Part shown: positions 9,064 through 17,915 of the stretch, piece after piece | How positions within the stretch are numbered: the first letter of the stretch is position 1 | Layout of the letters: each line of letters starts with the position of its first letter | Source: JARYGU01 sp033795365 | Lineage (GTDB): Bacteria; Pseudomonadota; Alphaproteobacteria; Rhizobiales; Rhizobiaceae | Direction: 5' to 3' | Assembly (NCBI GenBank): GCA_033795365.1 | Contig: JARYGU010000008.1 | Coordinates: 124,001 to 188,000, forward strand | Length of the DNA: 64,000 nt | Program-made: the position numbers and the translations under genes | Notes under the pieces: model-generated | What the model was told of the DNA's origin: nothing | The model's input: the letters and a program-made list of their open reading frames with translations, nothing else | Databases searched by the model: none

Positions 9064-9312
9064 TCAGAACTCTTCCTGCGTATGTTCGCGCCTGCCTTCG
9101 GCGATCAGCTCGAAAAGCCGCCAGGCATTGATCGGCAGCAATGTCACCTCCATCAGGATCAGCGGCCAGCTTCCGATCATCGCCCCGTAGAGGACGAAGC
9201 TCACGCAGCTCAGGAGTGCGGCGATGCGCAGCCGCATCATCCCCTTCATGGAATAGGTCAGGACGGTGAAAAGACTTCCCATGAAGCCGAGCGTTTCGAC
9301 CCAGAAGGACAT
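9064..9312 (-). CDS. YgjV-like small inner-membrane protein
   Basis: 82 residues, nearly all hydrophobic (FMGSLFTVLTYSM, LLSCVSFVLYGAM, WPLILMEVTLLPINAW), giving about three short membrane segments, with a charged tail. The pattern and length fit the YgjV/Imp_YgjV family of unknown function. The ATG at 9312 lies one base after the TGA of the upstream gene (TGAGATG), so it is translated by coupling with that gene. Confidence 0.75.
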   Translation of the reverse strand: MSFWVETLGFMGSLFTVLTYSMKGMMRLRIAALLSCVSFVLYGAMIGSWPLILMEVTLLPINAWRLFELIAEGRREHTQEEF

Positions 9313-9313
9313 C

Positions 9314-9895
9314 TCATTCGCCCCGCGCCAGTGCGGCCGCCTGCTCCAGCCCGATCTTGCGGACCAGCGGATCGGCATGCCGGTGGGCAAGGCGCCACTC
9401 CGGCCCGTGCCGGCGATAGACCTGGGTGACCCGCAGCGACCAGTCCTGCATGGGAAGACCGCCGACTTCGCCATATTGCCGCTCTATCATCACCAGGACG
9501 ATCATGTCTTCGGAGGCATAGGATTGCTGGACCTCCAGTCTTCCGCCGCCATTGCGGAAATAGCGGGCGAGTTCGACCAGACGCTCGGGACTGTCGTCGA
9601 AGCCATGGCTGGCCGCGCCGCCGAACGGCTGCATCAAGGTGAAGTCGTCGGCGAGCCGGATGAGCGCCGCCCATCTGGTCATGTTGCCGGCCATGAAGGC
9701 CGCTGCCTGTTCCTCGGTGCGCCTGACGATCTCCGCAAGCGCCGTTTCCGCTTTGGCGAAAGCGGATTCGACACTTGCCGCGAACGGCGCGGCCAGGGTC
9801 AGTGTCATGGCTGCCCGCCGAGAAATCGTCTTCTTCCTGCGAGGGTGCGTTCCGGTGCCGGATATCGGCTTGCGCCTGGGCGTCTCGTTGAACAT
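9314..9895 (-). CDS. Exported NTF2/SnoaL-like protein
   Basis: 193 residues from ATG 9895, chosen because AAAGGA lies about eight bases upstream; a longer frame begins at 9970 without a better ribosome site. The leader contains KKTISRRAAM (about residues 21-30) followed by a hydrophobic Ala-rich stretch ending near SAFA, a probable Tat signal. The mature part (TRWAALIRLADDFTLMQPFGG, then YRRHGPEWRLAHRHADPL) has the cone-fold pattern of SnoaL/DUF4440 proteins, which bind or modify small molecules. It is divergent from the LysR gene at 9997 and coupled to the YgjV-like gene downstream. Confidence 0.75.
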   Translation of the reverse strand: MFNETPRRKPISGTGTHPRRKKTISRRAAMTLTLAAPFAASVESAFAKAETALAEIVRRTEEQAAAFMAGNMTRWAALIRLADDFTLMQPFGGAASHGFDDSPERLVELARYFRNGGGRLEVQQSYASEDMIVLVMIERQYGEVGGLPMQDWSLRVTQVYRRHGPEWRLAHRHADPLVRKIGLEQAAALARGE

Positions 9896-9996
9896 CGGAA
9901 ATCCTTTGCTGATGGTTGGGATCGTCGTCGGCAATATCCGACGCGGTATCCGTCTCACTTCCATCATCATGAATCCAATGATATGATTTCAGCGAT

Positions 9997-10956
9997 ATGC
10001 TGAATGAAATCGACCTTTCCAGAATCAATCTCAACCTGCTGGTGCTCTTCGAGGCCGTGATGGAGGAGCGTCATGTCGGCCGGTCGGCTCAGCGGCTGAA
10101 CCTCTCGCCCTCGGCCATAAGCCATGGCCTCGGTCGGCTGCGCATTCTTTTGGGCGATCCGCTGTTCCTGAAGACGCCGAAAGGCGTGGTGCCGACTGGC
10201 CGCGCCGAGGAGTTGGCGGCACCGATCAGGGATATCCTGGCGCGCATCCGCGGCGTGATCGCCACGGCGGAGCCGTTCGATCCGGCCACCTCGAAACGGC
10301 GCTTCACCGTCGGCGCGCCCGATGGCGTATCCGCGGTGTTCCTGCCGCCCCTGCTCGGTTCCCTGGCCGAAACGGCGCCCGGCATCGCCATCAGCATCCG
10401 CCAGTTGCTGCCGAGACAAGGCGAGCCGTCGCCGGATCTTGCCTGGCGCGACGCGCTCGCCGAACTGGAGGCGCGCGCGATGGACGTCGCCGTCATCCCG
10501 CATGGCGAGTTTCCGGTCCGCTTCGCGCATCACCTGCTTTACGAGGAGGATTTCGTCGTCGCGGCGCGCAACGGCCATCCCTTCCTCGCCGACGCCACCC
10601 TGCCGAACTACTGCGCCATGCAGCATCTCGTCGTCACCCATACGGGCGATCCGCATGGCTTCGTCGACAATGTGCTGGCCGGCCACGGCCTCACGCGGCG
10701 CGTCGCGCTGACGGTTCCGAACTTCATGTTCGCGCTTGCGGTGCTGGCAGAAAGCGACCTGATTTCGGCATTGCCGCGCCGCTTCGTCGACATGCACGCC
10801 GCCCGGTTCGGCGTCGTCGGCATCGATCCGCCCGTGCCGCTCGGCCATTTCGGGATACGAATCGTCACGCCGCAGGTCGCCATGCGTGACGCAGGCCTTG
10901 CCTGGCTCGTCGGCCTGCTCCGGCAGGCGGGGTCCAGGGCGGCCAAGCTCATTTGA
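9997..10956 (+). CDS. LysR regulator, NodD/LeuO-like subgroup
   Basis: 319 residues. The opening DLSRINLNLLVLFEAVMEERHV and the HTH LNLSPSAISHGLGRLR are typical of the NodD/LeuO/NahR branch, whose members often respond to aromatic or plant-derived ligands. It starts 101 bp from the divergent NTF2-like gene, the likely regulated neighbour. The stop is seven bases from the convergent stop of era. It is not NodD itself as far as can be judged, since no nod genes are nearby. Confidence 0.88.
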   Translation: MLNEIDLSRINLNLLVLFEAVMEERHVGRSAQRLNLSPSAISHGLGRLRILLGDPLFLKTPKGVVPTGRAEELAAPIRDILARIRGVIATAEPFDPATSKRRFTVGAPDGVSAVFLPPLLGSLAETAPGIAISIRQLLPRQGEPSPDLAWRDALAELEARAMDVAVIPHGEFPVRFAHHLLYEEDFVVAARNGHPFLADATLPNYCAMQHLVVTHTGDPHGFVDNVLAGHGLTRRVALTVPNFMFALAVLAESDLISALPRRFVDMHAARFGVVGIDPPVPLGHFGIRIVTPQVAMRDAGLAWLVGLLRQAGSRAAKLI

Positions 10957-10963
10957 CTTTAAG

Positions 10964-11905
10964 TCAGCGCGGGAATTCCAGCCCCATCTCGCGGAAGCGC
11001 TCCGGGTCGTCGCCCCAGTTCTCGCGCACCTTCACGAAGAGGAAGAGGTGCACCGGCTGCTCGAGGATTTCGGAGAGCTCCTTGCGCGACGCCATGGAGA
11101 TTGCCTTGATCGCCTCGCCGTTCTTGCCGAGAGCGATCTTCTTCTGGCTGTCGCGTTCGACATAGATCACCTGTTCGATGCGCACGGAGCCGTCCTTGCG
11201 CTCCTCCCACTTCTCGGTCTCGACATGGGAAGAATAGGGAAGCTCCTGGTGTAGGCGCAGGAACAGCTTCTCGCGGGTAATCTCGGCGGCGAGCTGGCGC
11301 ATCGGCAGGTCGGAGATCTGGTCTTCGGGATAGTACCAGGGGCCTTCCGGCAGCGCCTTGGCCAGATAGTCCATCACGTCGTCGCATCCCGAGCCGGTGA
11401 GCGCCGAGATCATGAAGGTCCGCTCGAAGGTCACATATTCGTTGGCCGCCTGGGCGAGCTTCAGGAGATCCTCGCGCGAGACCTGGTCGATCTTGTTCAG
11501 CACCAGGATCTTCGGCTGGTGGACTTCCTTCAATCCCTCCAGGATGGTTTCCGCATCGCCCTTCAGCCCGCGCTCGCTGTCGATCAGGAGCATGATGAAA
11601 TCGGCGTCCTTCGCCCCGCCCCAGGCGGTCGTCACCATCGCGCGATCAAGGCGCCGGCGCGGCTTGAAGATGCCGGGCGTGTCCATGAAGACGATCTGCG
11701 CGTTGTCGTGGATGGCGATGCCGCGCACGATCGCGCGCGTCGTCTGCACCTTGTGGCTGACGATCGACACCTTGGCGCCGACAAGCCGGTTGACCAGCGT
11801 CGACTTGCCCGCATTGGTGGCGCCGATCAGGGCCACGAAGCCGGAACGGGTGTTGGCGCCGCTCTCGGCAGCCGTTGTTTTCTCTTCTTCCATCTTTTCC
11901 GTCAA
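10964..11905 (-). CDS. era: GTPase Era
   Basis: 313 residues. G1 is GATNAGKST, G3 is DTPG and G4 is NKID, and the KH RNA-binding domain near the C-terminus includes ALGKNGEAIKAI. Era binds the 3' end of 16S rRNA and helps mature the 30S subunit. ATG codons at 11905 and four codons later (MEEEK) are both possible. It lies 87 bp downstream of rnc. In many alphaproteobacteria recO follows, but here a convergent LysR gene follows instead. Confidence 0.97.
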   Translation of the reverse strand: MTEKMEEEKTTAAESGANTRSGFVALIGATNAGKSTLVNRLVGAKVSIVSHKVQTTRAIVRGIAIHDNAQIVFMDTPGIFKPRRRLDRAMVTTAWGGAKDADFIMLLIDSERGLKGDAETILEGLKEVHQPKILVLNKIDQVSREDLLKLAQAANEYVTFERTFMISALTGSGCDDVMDYLAKALPEGPWYYPEDQISDLPMRQLAAEITREKLFLRLHQELPYSSHVETEKWEERKDGSVRIEQVIYVERDSQKKIALGKNGEAIKAISMASRKELSEILEQPVHLFLFVKVRENWGDDPERFREMGLEFPR

Positions 11906-11992
11906 TCTGCCGGCACAGGCGCATCGGCAGCGATGCGCCCATTTCTTCCGGCTCCAATCATATCCGGCCGAAGAGGATCGGCAAACCGATCT

Positions 11993-12712
11993 TCACGGCG
12001 TTTCGGGCGGGCTTTGCCAGACCCCTTCCCGCTCCAGTATCCTTGCGGCCGCCACCTGTTCGGCGGCGCGCTTGGAACGCTCTATTCCCGTCTCCGGCGC
12101 AATGCCGGCGATCGTCACCGTTACGGTGAAGCGCGGGTCATGGTCCGGGCCAGAGCGGTCGTCGACCTTGTAGACCGGCGTGGTTGCGAATTTCGCATGG
12201 GCCCATTCCTGCAATTCCGTCTTGGCGTCGCGCCTTGCCGCATCGGCATGGGCCGCCCGTCCCTGCCACTGGCGAAGCACGAAACCGCGGGCGGCCTCCA
12301 GCCCGCCATCGAGATAGATCGCGGCAATCAGCGCCTCCACCACGTCGGCGCGCACGTTCATCATCGGCTTTCCGGTGAGCTTCTTGACATCGGAACCGGT
12401 GCGGATGAACTGATGCAGACCGAGATCGTCGGCGATCCTGGCGCAGGTTTCCGCGCTCACGAGCTGGTTGAGGCGGACGGAAAGCTCCCCCTCGCTCGCA
12501 TCGCGGAAGGTGCTGAAGAGGAGTTCCGCGATGCAGAGACCGAGGACGCGATCGCCAAGGAACTCCAGGCGCTCATAGTTGCTGCCCTTGCCCGGCCGTG
12601 CGCTCGCATGGGTCAGCGCGCGGTCGAGGCGATCCTTGTCCGTAAAGGCATATCCGATCGCGGCCTCGAGGCGTCCGCGATTCTCGTCGTTCAGCGGCCT
12701 TGCCGTCCTCAT
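11993..12712 (-). CDS. rnc: Ribonuclease III
   Basis: 239 residues. The RNase III signature ERLEFLGDRVLGL is present, with the second acidic cluster in DVVEALIAAIYLDGG. The dsRNA-binding domain occupies the last 70 residues (TELQEWAHAKFATTPVY). It processes rRNA precursors and structured mRNAs. Its ATG overlaps the lepB stop by four bases (ATGA), indicating translational coupling. Confidence 0.97.
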   Translation of the reverse strand: MRTARPLNDENRGRLEAAIGYAFTDKDRLDRALTHASARPGKGSNYERLEFLGDRVLGLCIAELLFSTFRDASEGELSVRLNQLVSAETCARIADDLGLHQFIRTGSDVKKLTGKPMMNVRADVVEALIAAIYLDGGLEAARGFVLRQWQGRAAHADAARRDAKTELQEWAHAKFATTPVYKVDDRSGPDHDPRFTVTVTIAGIAPETGIERSKRAAEQVAAARILEREGVWQSPPETP

Positions 12713-13479
12713 TCAACGACCTTGAACAGCCGATCCCAGCGAAGGTTCATCGGCCATTTCCAGATCTCGCGGAATGCCGTGTCGTTGCCGAGCGAGAAGA
12801 AGATGAGACTTGCGCGGCCGATGAGGTTTTCCGCAGGCACGAAGCCGACGTCGAAGCGGCTGTCGGCGGAGTTGTCGCGGTTGTCGCCCATCATGAAATA
12901 ATGGCCTTCAGGCACGATGAACTCGCGGGTGTTGTCGCCGATGGTGCCGACGCGGGTGTCGAGCGTATCGTAGGTCACGCCGTTGTCCATGGTTTCGCGG
13001 AAGACCGGCACGTTTTCGCCGGTGTCGTATTTGTCGTCGGAACGGAAATAGCCGTCCGGCGCGCGCGGGACGGGCACGTCGTTGACGTAGAGCACGCTGT
13101 CGCGCACCTGGATGCGGTCGCCCGGCAGGCCGACGAGGCGCTTGATGTAATCGATATCGGGATTGGGCGGAAAGCGGAAGACGACGATGTCGCCGCGCTC
13201 CGGTTCACTCGCGAAGATGCGGCCGGAGAACAGGTTCGGCGAGAACGGCAGCGAATATTTCGAATAGCCGTAGGAGAACTTGTTGACGAAGAGATAGTCG
13301 CCCACGAGCAGCGTCGGCATCATCGATCCCGAAGGGATCGTGAAGGGCTGGAACAGGACGGTGCGGATCACGACGGCAAGAAGAAGAGCCTGAATGATGA
13401 CCTTAACATTTTCCCACAGGCCGCTATGGGCCTTCTCAGTCTTCTCTGCCACGCCGGGTCTGTCCTTTTCTGCAAACAT
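12709..13479 (-). CDS. lepB: Signal peptidase I
   Basis: 256 residues. There is one N-terminal membrane segment (about residues 26-45). The catalytic serine is in PSGSMMPTLL (Ser52) and the catalytic lysine in YIKRLVGLPGD. The GHYFMMGDNRDNSADSR box is conserved. It cleaves Sec and Tat signal peptides on the outer face of the inner membrane. It overlaps rnc by four bases and lies about 100 bp downstream of acpS. Confidence 0.97.
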   Translation of the reverse strand: MFAEKDRPGVAEKTEKAHSGLWENVKVIIQALLLAVVIRTVLFQPFTIPSGSMMPTLLVGDYLFVNKFSYGYSKYSLPFSPNLFSGRIFASEPERGDIVVFRFPPNPDIDYIKRLVGLPGDRIQVRDSVLYVNDVPVPRAPDGYFRSDDKYDTGENVPVFRETMDNGVTYDTLDTRVGTIGDNTREFIVPEGHYFMMGDNRDNSADSRFDVGFVPAENLIGRASLIFFSLGNDTAFREIWKWPMNLRWDRLFKVVE

Positions 13480-13580
13480 GACGCTCTCTCTATCGCAAGT
13501 TCAGCCGAAATGAAATCACACGGCGGCAATTGTTGCATGCACCGGCCGCAACGCTTCGACCGGTACCCGGCGGCAGTTCG

Positions 13581-13991
13581 TCACACCGCCGCCCCTTCCG
13601 CCACCGCCTCTATGATCACAAAGGCCTGCGCCAGGGGGAAATCGTCAGTGATCGTCAAATGGATGCGCGGCTCATGGCCGGCGGGCACGAGGCTCAGCAA
13701 CCTCTCCAGCGCGCCGCCGGTAAGCCGCATCGTCGGCTTGCCGCCCGGCAGGTTGACGACGCCCATGTCCTTCCAGAAGACGCCCTGCGCAAGGCCGGTG
13801 CCGAGCGCCTTGGAACAGGCCTCCTTGGCGGCGAAACGCTTAGCGTAGGAGGCAGCGCGGTTCTTGCGGCCGTCCGACTTCGCCTGTTCGATTTCGGTGA
13901 AACAGCGCACTATGAAGCGCTCCCCGAAGCGTTCCAGCGATTTTTCCACCCGCCGGATGTCGATCAGGTCGCTGCCGATGCCGATGATCAT
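13581..13991 (-). CDS. acpS: Holo-[acyl-carrier-protein] synthase
   Basis: 136 residues. The opening MIIGIGSDLIDIRRV contains the Mg-binding Asp, and FAAKEACSKALGTG is the second signature. The enzyme transfers 4'-phosphopantetheine from CoA to apo-ACP. The ATG overlaps the TGA of the upstream DUF2062 gene by four bases (ATGA). Confidence 0.96.
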   Translation of the reverse strand: MIIGIGSDLIDIRRVEKSLERFGERFIVRCFTEIEQAKSDGRKNRAASYAKRFAAKEACSKALGTGLAQGVFWKDMGVVNLPGGKPTMRLTGGALERLLSLVPAGHEPRIHLTITDDFPLAQAFVIIEAVAEGAAV

Positions 13992-14602
13992 GAAACCCGG
14001 TCTCCATTGGGGAAGGTGGCCGCGGATACATCGGCGGCCAGCGTGCCTTGCCCGTCGTGATGGCGCATCCTTATCCGCAGGCGCCTGCGCTCCTGGAAGA
14101 GCCGGACGCCGAACAGGGTGAGCCCGTAGGCGAGCGCCGCCGAGGCCCCTCCCAGAACGCCCGCGCCGACCAGCATCGGCTTCAGCACCGGCTGCCACAA
14201 TTCGGCGAACTGCAGGTGCTCGAGCAGGTGGAAGAGCTCGGCCGCGGAGCTGTGGCCGCTGGCCGGGGCGCCGAGGACGGCCGCGCCCGTTTCGAACGTC
14301 GCGGCACAAATCAGCGGAAAGGTGAGCGGATTGGCAAATGCCGTCGCCAGTGCCGCGGCGATCACATTGCCGGCGAGCACATAGGCGAGCGCAACGGCAA
14401 GGAGGATATGGAAGCCGAAGAAGGGCGTGAAGGCCGACAGCGTTCCCGCTGCGACGCCGACGGCGATCGCATGCGGCGAGGCCGAAAGGCGCATGATGCG
14501 CCTGCCAAGATATCTGACGGGGCGCGTCAGGCCCTTGCGCGGCCAAAGTAATGCGCCAATCCTGTCACGCCAGGTCGGGGGCTTTCGACGTCTGAACACC
14601 AT
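13988..14602 (-). CDS. DUF2062 membrane protein
   Basis: 204 residues from ATG 14602 (MVFRRRKPPTWRDR); the open frame extends to 14677 but that extension lacks family character. The DUF2062 pattern is clear: SPHAIAVGVAAGTLSAFTPF, then NPLTFPLICAATFETG, with about three membrane segments and a basic tail. Function is unknown. It is commonly found beside acpS/lepB in Rhizobiales and here overlaps acpS by four bases. Confidence 0.88.
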   Translation of the reverse strand: MVFRRRKPPTWRDRIGALLWPRKGLTRPVRYLGRRIMRLSASPHAIAVGVAAGTLSAFTPFFGFHILLAVALAYVLAGNVIAAALATAFANPLTFPLICAATFETGAAVLGAPASGHSSAAELFHLLEHLQFAELWQPVLKPMLVGAGVLGGASAALAYGLTLFGVRLFQERRRLRIRMRHHDGQGTLAADVSAATFPNGDRVS

Positions 14603-14736
14603 GGTCCAGACATAGCCGATCCGTTGATGGCATTTCAATGGCGCAAGTTTGCACGTCTTGCATAGCAGGAAGCCCAAATCAGGCGGGCCGGAATCGGGTG
14701 GCGCATATCACGGCTGCGCCACGAACCGTTTTACGA

Positions 14737-14889
14737 TCAGTACTGCTTGCGGAAAAGGCCGCGGTCGATCTGACGCTGGCGGTATTCCAGGTCGATGCGG
14801 TCGATCGAGCCATTCAGATACGCGGTCTCGCGCTCTTCGATCGAAAGGCCACGAAGGCCGCGGGTGATCTTCTTGAGTTGCTTGAACAT
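14737..14889 (-). CDS. DUF3563 small protein, 50 residues
   Basis: The ATG at 14889-14887 opens a 50-codon frame ending at TGA 14739-14737. The product begins MFKQLKKITRGLRGL and continues SIEERETAYLNGSID, RIDLEYRQRQIDRGLF. This matches the short, charged DUF3563 family widespread in rhizobia; its function is unknown. AGAGG lies eight bases upstream of the ATG. It stands alone between rel and the DUF2062 gene. The length and the mix of charged and aromatic residues argue for a real gene. Confidence 0.8.
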   Translation of the reverse strand: MFKQLKKITRGLRGLSIEERETAYLNGSIDRIDLEYRQRQIDRGLFRKQY

Positions 14890-15182
14890 TGGTGAACCTC
14901 TTACGGTTGACCTCCCGACACAGAAGATAGGTGCAAAGGATCGGTATCACCAGCGATACTATCTGAAACCAGCCATGCAGACTGCGCATATCGAAGGTCA
15001 AAAATTGGGCAGTTCCACCGTAATCGTGCCCCTGTGACGTCAAGGCGCCTCAAATCTGCATATGCGTGGCCAAAGGAGCACATTTGCACGGGGGCCGAGG
15101 AGGAGCAGCGCGGCCACCTCACCTCTCCGTCTCTGTTTTGCTCGAATGCCGGAAAACCGAGCGTGGCTCCCTCAGTCAGTCG
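14890..15182. other. 293-bp intergenic region between rel and the DUF3563 gene
   Basis: No convincing coding frame and no strong terminator hairpin after the rel stop. The DUF3563 promoter must lie here, but I cannot place -35/-10 boxes with confidence. Confidence 0.5.
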
Positions 15183-17411
15183 TCAGACGAAAACCCGCTC
15201 GACGGTCGAAACGCTCTGCAGTTCCTTCAACTGGCTAACAAGCTGGTTGAGCTGGCGCAGGTCCCAGACCTCCAGGTCGATATGAACTTCGGTGAAATCG
15301 GCAGCAACGCGCGTCATGGACATCGAGCGGATATTCACGTCGCTGGTGGCGATCGTCTGCGTGACCTCGGCGAGCGTTCCGGGCTCGTTCAGCGCGTTGA
15401 TCATGATGCGCGCCATGAAGCGGGTGTTGTTCGCCTCGTCCAGATCCCAGCGCACGTCGATCCAGCGTTCCGGCTCGTCATCGAACTTCTGCAGCGCAGG
15501 CGACTGGATGGGATAGATGGTGATCCCCTTGTCCTTTTCCATGATGCCGATGATGCGGTCTCCCGGCACCGCGCCGCCCTCGGAGAAATGCACCTCCGCA
15601 TTGCCGGAGAGGCCGCGGATCGGAAGGGCCTCCGGACCCGCCTCTCCATCCATGGCTTCGAGTGCGGCCTTCGACTTGCCGGGCAGCTTGAAGACCATGC
15701 CGGCGGCGCTGCGCATATTGAACCAGCCCTCGTCCGAGCTCGGCTTAACGGTGACGCGCTCGTCCTGATAATCGGGAAAGACCGCCCGAAGCACATCCAG
15801 CGAGGAGAGTTCGCCACGCCCGACGGCGGCGATCGCATCCTCGACCTCCCTCTGGCCGAGCCGGTGAAGGACCGGCTTCAGCGCATCGCGGGAAAAGGAT
15901 TTTCCGGCGCGATCGAAAGTGCGTTCGAGAATGCGGTAGCCGAGGCCGGAATACTGCTTGCGCACGGCGGCGCGGGTCGCACGGCGGATCGCGGCGCGGG
16001 CCTTGCCGGTGACGACGACCTCCTCCCACGCAGGCGGCGGGACCTGGATGCCCGAGCGGATGATCTCGACCTCGTCGCCATTGTTGAGCCGGGTCACCAG
16101 CGGCATGATGCGGCCGTTGATCTTGGCGCCGACGCAGGTGTCCCCGACATTCGTGTGGACGGCATAGGCGAAATCGATCGGGGTCGCGCCGCGCGGAAGC
16201 GTGATGAGCTGCCCCTTCGGCGTGAAGCAGAAGACCTGGTCCTGGAAGAGCTCGAGCTTGGTATGCTCCAGAAACTCTTCCGGATTGTCGCCTTCCGCCA
16301 GCGACTCGATCGTCCGGCGCAGCAGCGAGTAGGCGTTGGAGCGCGGCGACTGCTTCTCATCGGACGGAGCCGGCTCCTTGTCCTTGTAGAGCGAATGGGC
16401 GGCAATGCCGTATTCGGCGATCTCGTGCATGCGCCGGGAGCGGATCTGCAGCTCGATGCGCTGGCGGGAGGGTCCGACGATGGTGGTGTGGATCGACTGG
16501 TAATCGTTCTGCTTCGGGGTGGAGATATAGTCCTTGAAGCGGCCGGGCACGACGCGCCAGCGCGTATGCACGATGCCGAGCGCACGATAGCAGGAGGGAA
16601 TGTCGTCCACGATGATGCGGAAGGCATAGACGTCGGAGAGCTGCTCGAAGGAAAGCGACTTCGACTGCATCTTGCGGAAGACGGAATAGGGTTTCTTCTG
16701 GCGTCCCCGGACCTTCGCGCCCGTCAGCCCGTTTGCGACCAGAAGCTCGCGCAGTTCCTCCTCGATCTTGCGGATCAGCCCTTCGTTGCGCTCCGAAAGC
16801 TCGCGCAGCTTGCGCGTCACCGCCTCGTAGGCTTCGGGATTGATGTGGCGGAAGGCGAGATCCTCGAGCTCCTCGCGCATGTCCTGCATGCCCATGCGGC
16901 CGGCAAGCGGCGCATAGATATCCATCGTCTCTTCCGAGATGCGGGCGCGCTTTTCCTCCGACATGTGGTCGAGGGTACGCATATTGTGCAGCCGGTCGGC
17001 GAGCTTGACGAGGAGGACGCGCACGTCGTCGGAGATCGCCAGCAGGAGCTTGCGCAGGTTTTCCGCCTGCTTCGCCTTTTTGGTGACTAGGTCGAGCTTC
17101 TTGATCTTGGTGAGCCCCTCGACCAGGGCGCCTATGTCCTCGCCGAAGAGATCGTCGATCTCCGCCCTCGTCGCCGTCGTATCCTCGATCGTATCGTGCA
17201 GCAATGCGACGGCGATGGTCGACTCGTCCAGCCGCATATCCGTCAATATCGCCGCGACTTCCAGCGGATGCGAAATGTAGGGATCGCCGCTCGCCCGCTT
17301 CTGCTGCCCATGCTTTTGCATCGCGTAGACATAGGCCTTGTTCAGCAAGGCCTCGTTGGCATCGGGCTTGTACTTCTGAACCCGTTCGACGAGTTCATAT
17401 TGGCGCATCAT
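15183..17411 (-). CDS. rel: Bifunctional (p)ppGpp synthetase/hydrolase Rel/SpoT
   Basis: 742 residues. The N-terminal HD hydrolase domain has ISHPLEVAAIL and ALLHDTIEDT, with the HDxxED motif intact. The synthetase domain follows (RIIVDDIPSCYRALG, GRFKDYISTPKQNDYQSIHT), then TGS (PRGATPIDFAYAVHT) and a C-terminal ACT domain. Both activities therefore look functional, as expected for the single long RSH of alphaproteobacteria. It controls the stringent response and starvation adaptation. It lies 96 bp downstream of rpoZ, from which it is separated by a terminator. Confidence 0.96.
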   Translation of the reverse strand: MMRQYELVERVQKYKPDANEALLNKAYVYAMQKHGQQKRASGDPYISHPLEVAAILTDMRLDESTIAVALLHDTIEDTTATRAEIDDLFGEDIGALVEGLTKIKKLDLVTKKAKQAENLRKLLLAISDDVRVLLVKLADRLHNMRTLDHMSEEKRARISEETMDIYAPLAGRMGMQDMREELEDLAFRHINPEAYEAVTRKLRELSERNEGLIRKIEEELRELLVANGLTGAKVRGRQKKPYSVFRKMQSKSLSFEQLSDVYAFRIIVDDIPSCYRALGIVHTRWRVVPGRFKDYISTPKQNDYQSIHTTIVGPSRQRIELQIRSRRMHEIAEYGIAAHSLYKDKEPAPSDEKQSPRSNAYSLLRRTIESLAEGDNPEEFLEHTKLELFQDQVFCFTPKGQLITLPRGATPIDFAYAVHTNVGDTCVGAKINGRIMPLVTRLNNGDEVEIIRSGIQVPPPAWEEVVVTGKARAAIRRATRAAVRKQYSGLGYRILERTFDRAGKSFSRDALKPVLHRLGQREVEDAIAAVGRGELSSLDVLRAVFPDYQDERVTVKPSSDEGWFNMRSAAGMVFKLPGKSKAALEAMDGEAGPEALPIRGLSGNAEVHFSEGGAVPGDRIIGIMEKDKGITIYPIQSPALQKFDDEPERWIDVRWDLDEANNTRFMARIMINALNEPGTLAEVTQTIATSDVNIRSMSMTRVAADFTEVHIDLEVWDLRQLNQLVSQLKELQSVSTVERVFV

Positions 17412-17430
17412 CTAGAGGGGGCTCCGGGAC

Positions 17431-17467
17431 AAAGAAAAAGTGCGCCCCGATCATAGGAAGGGCGCAC
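17431..17467 (-). terminator. Rho-independent terminator after rpoZ
   Basis: On the minus strand GTGCGCCC (17467-17460) pairs with GGGCGCAC (17447-17440) across a 12-base loop and is followed by TTTTTCTTT. It lies 41 bases after the rpoZ stop, so rel probably also has its own promoter or is reached by read-through. Confidence 0.75.
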
Positions 17468-17507
17468 CGCTTTTTAAAGATGATGTCCGGTCCGTAAGGG
17501 ATCGAAA

Positions 17508-17915
17508 TCAGTAATCGTCGCTCTTTTCCGGCGGAACGAGCCCTTCGATGCCGGCGAGAAGCTCTTCTTCCGACATGCGGTCGAAGGTGACGGCTTCCGG
17601 CTGGTCATCGTCGGCGTCCTCGACGGCGGAGAAGCCGGGCGTCTCGGCGGCCACCAGGCTTGCCGGATCGGGCTCGGGCTCGTCGATCTCGACATGCTTC
17701 TGCAGCGAATGGATGAGGTCTTCCTTGAGGTCGTCCGGCGAGAGCGTCTCGTCGGCGATCTCGCGCAGCGCCACGACGGGGTTCTTGTCGTTGTCGCGGT
17801 CCACGGTGATGGCTGCACCCTGCGAGATGAGGCGCGCACGGTGGCTTGCAAGGAGAACCAGCTCGAAGCGGTTGTCTACCTTGTCAATACAATCTTCAAC
17901 GGTGACACGGGCCAT
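17508..17915 (-). CDS. rpoZ: RNA polymerase omega subunit
   Basis: 135 residues from ATG 17915 (MARVTVEDCIDKVDNRFELVL), preceded by AAGGA. The N-terminal 65 residues are the canonical omega core (SHRARLISQGA, NPVVALREIAD). The acidic C-terminal tail is typical of rhizobial omega. It assists RNA polymerase assembly and, in other bacteria, contributes to ppGpp binding, which fits its place before rel. Confidence 0.95.
   Translation of the reverse strand: MARVTVEDCIDKVDNRFELVLLASHRARLISQGAAITVDRDNDKNPVVALREIADETLSPDDLKEDLIHSLQKHVEIDEPEPDPASLVAAETPGFSAVEDADDDQPEAVTFDRMSEEELLAGIEGLVPPEKSDDY

Noticed and set aside
9997..10956. NodD
   Set aside because: The HTH branch is similar, but no nod box or nod genes are in view and the target seems to be the divergent NTF2-like gene.
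15066..17090. 674-codon plus-strand open frame
   Set aside because: Antisense to rel; no family signature.
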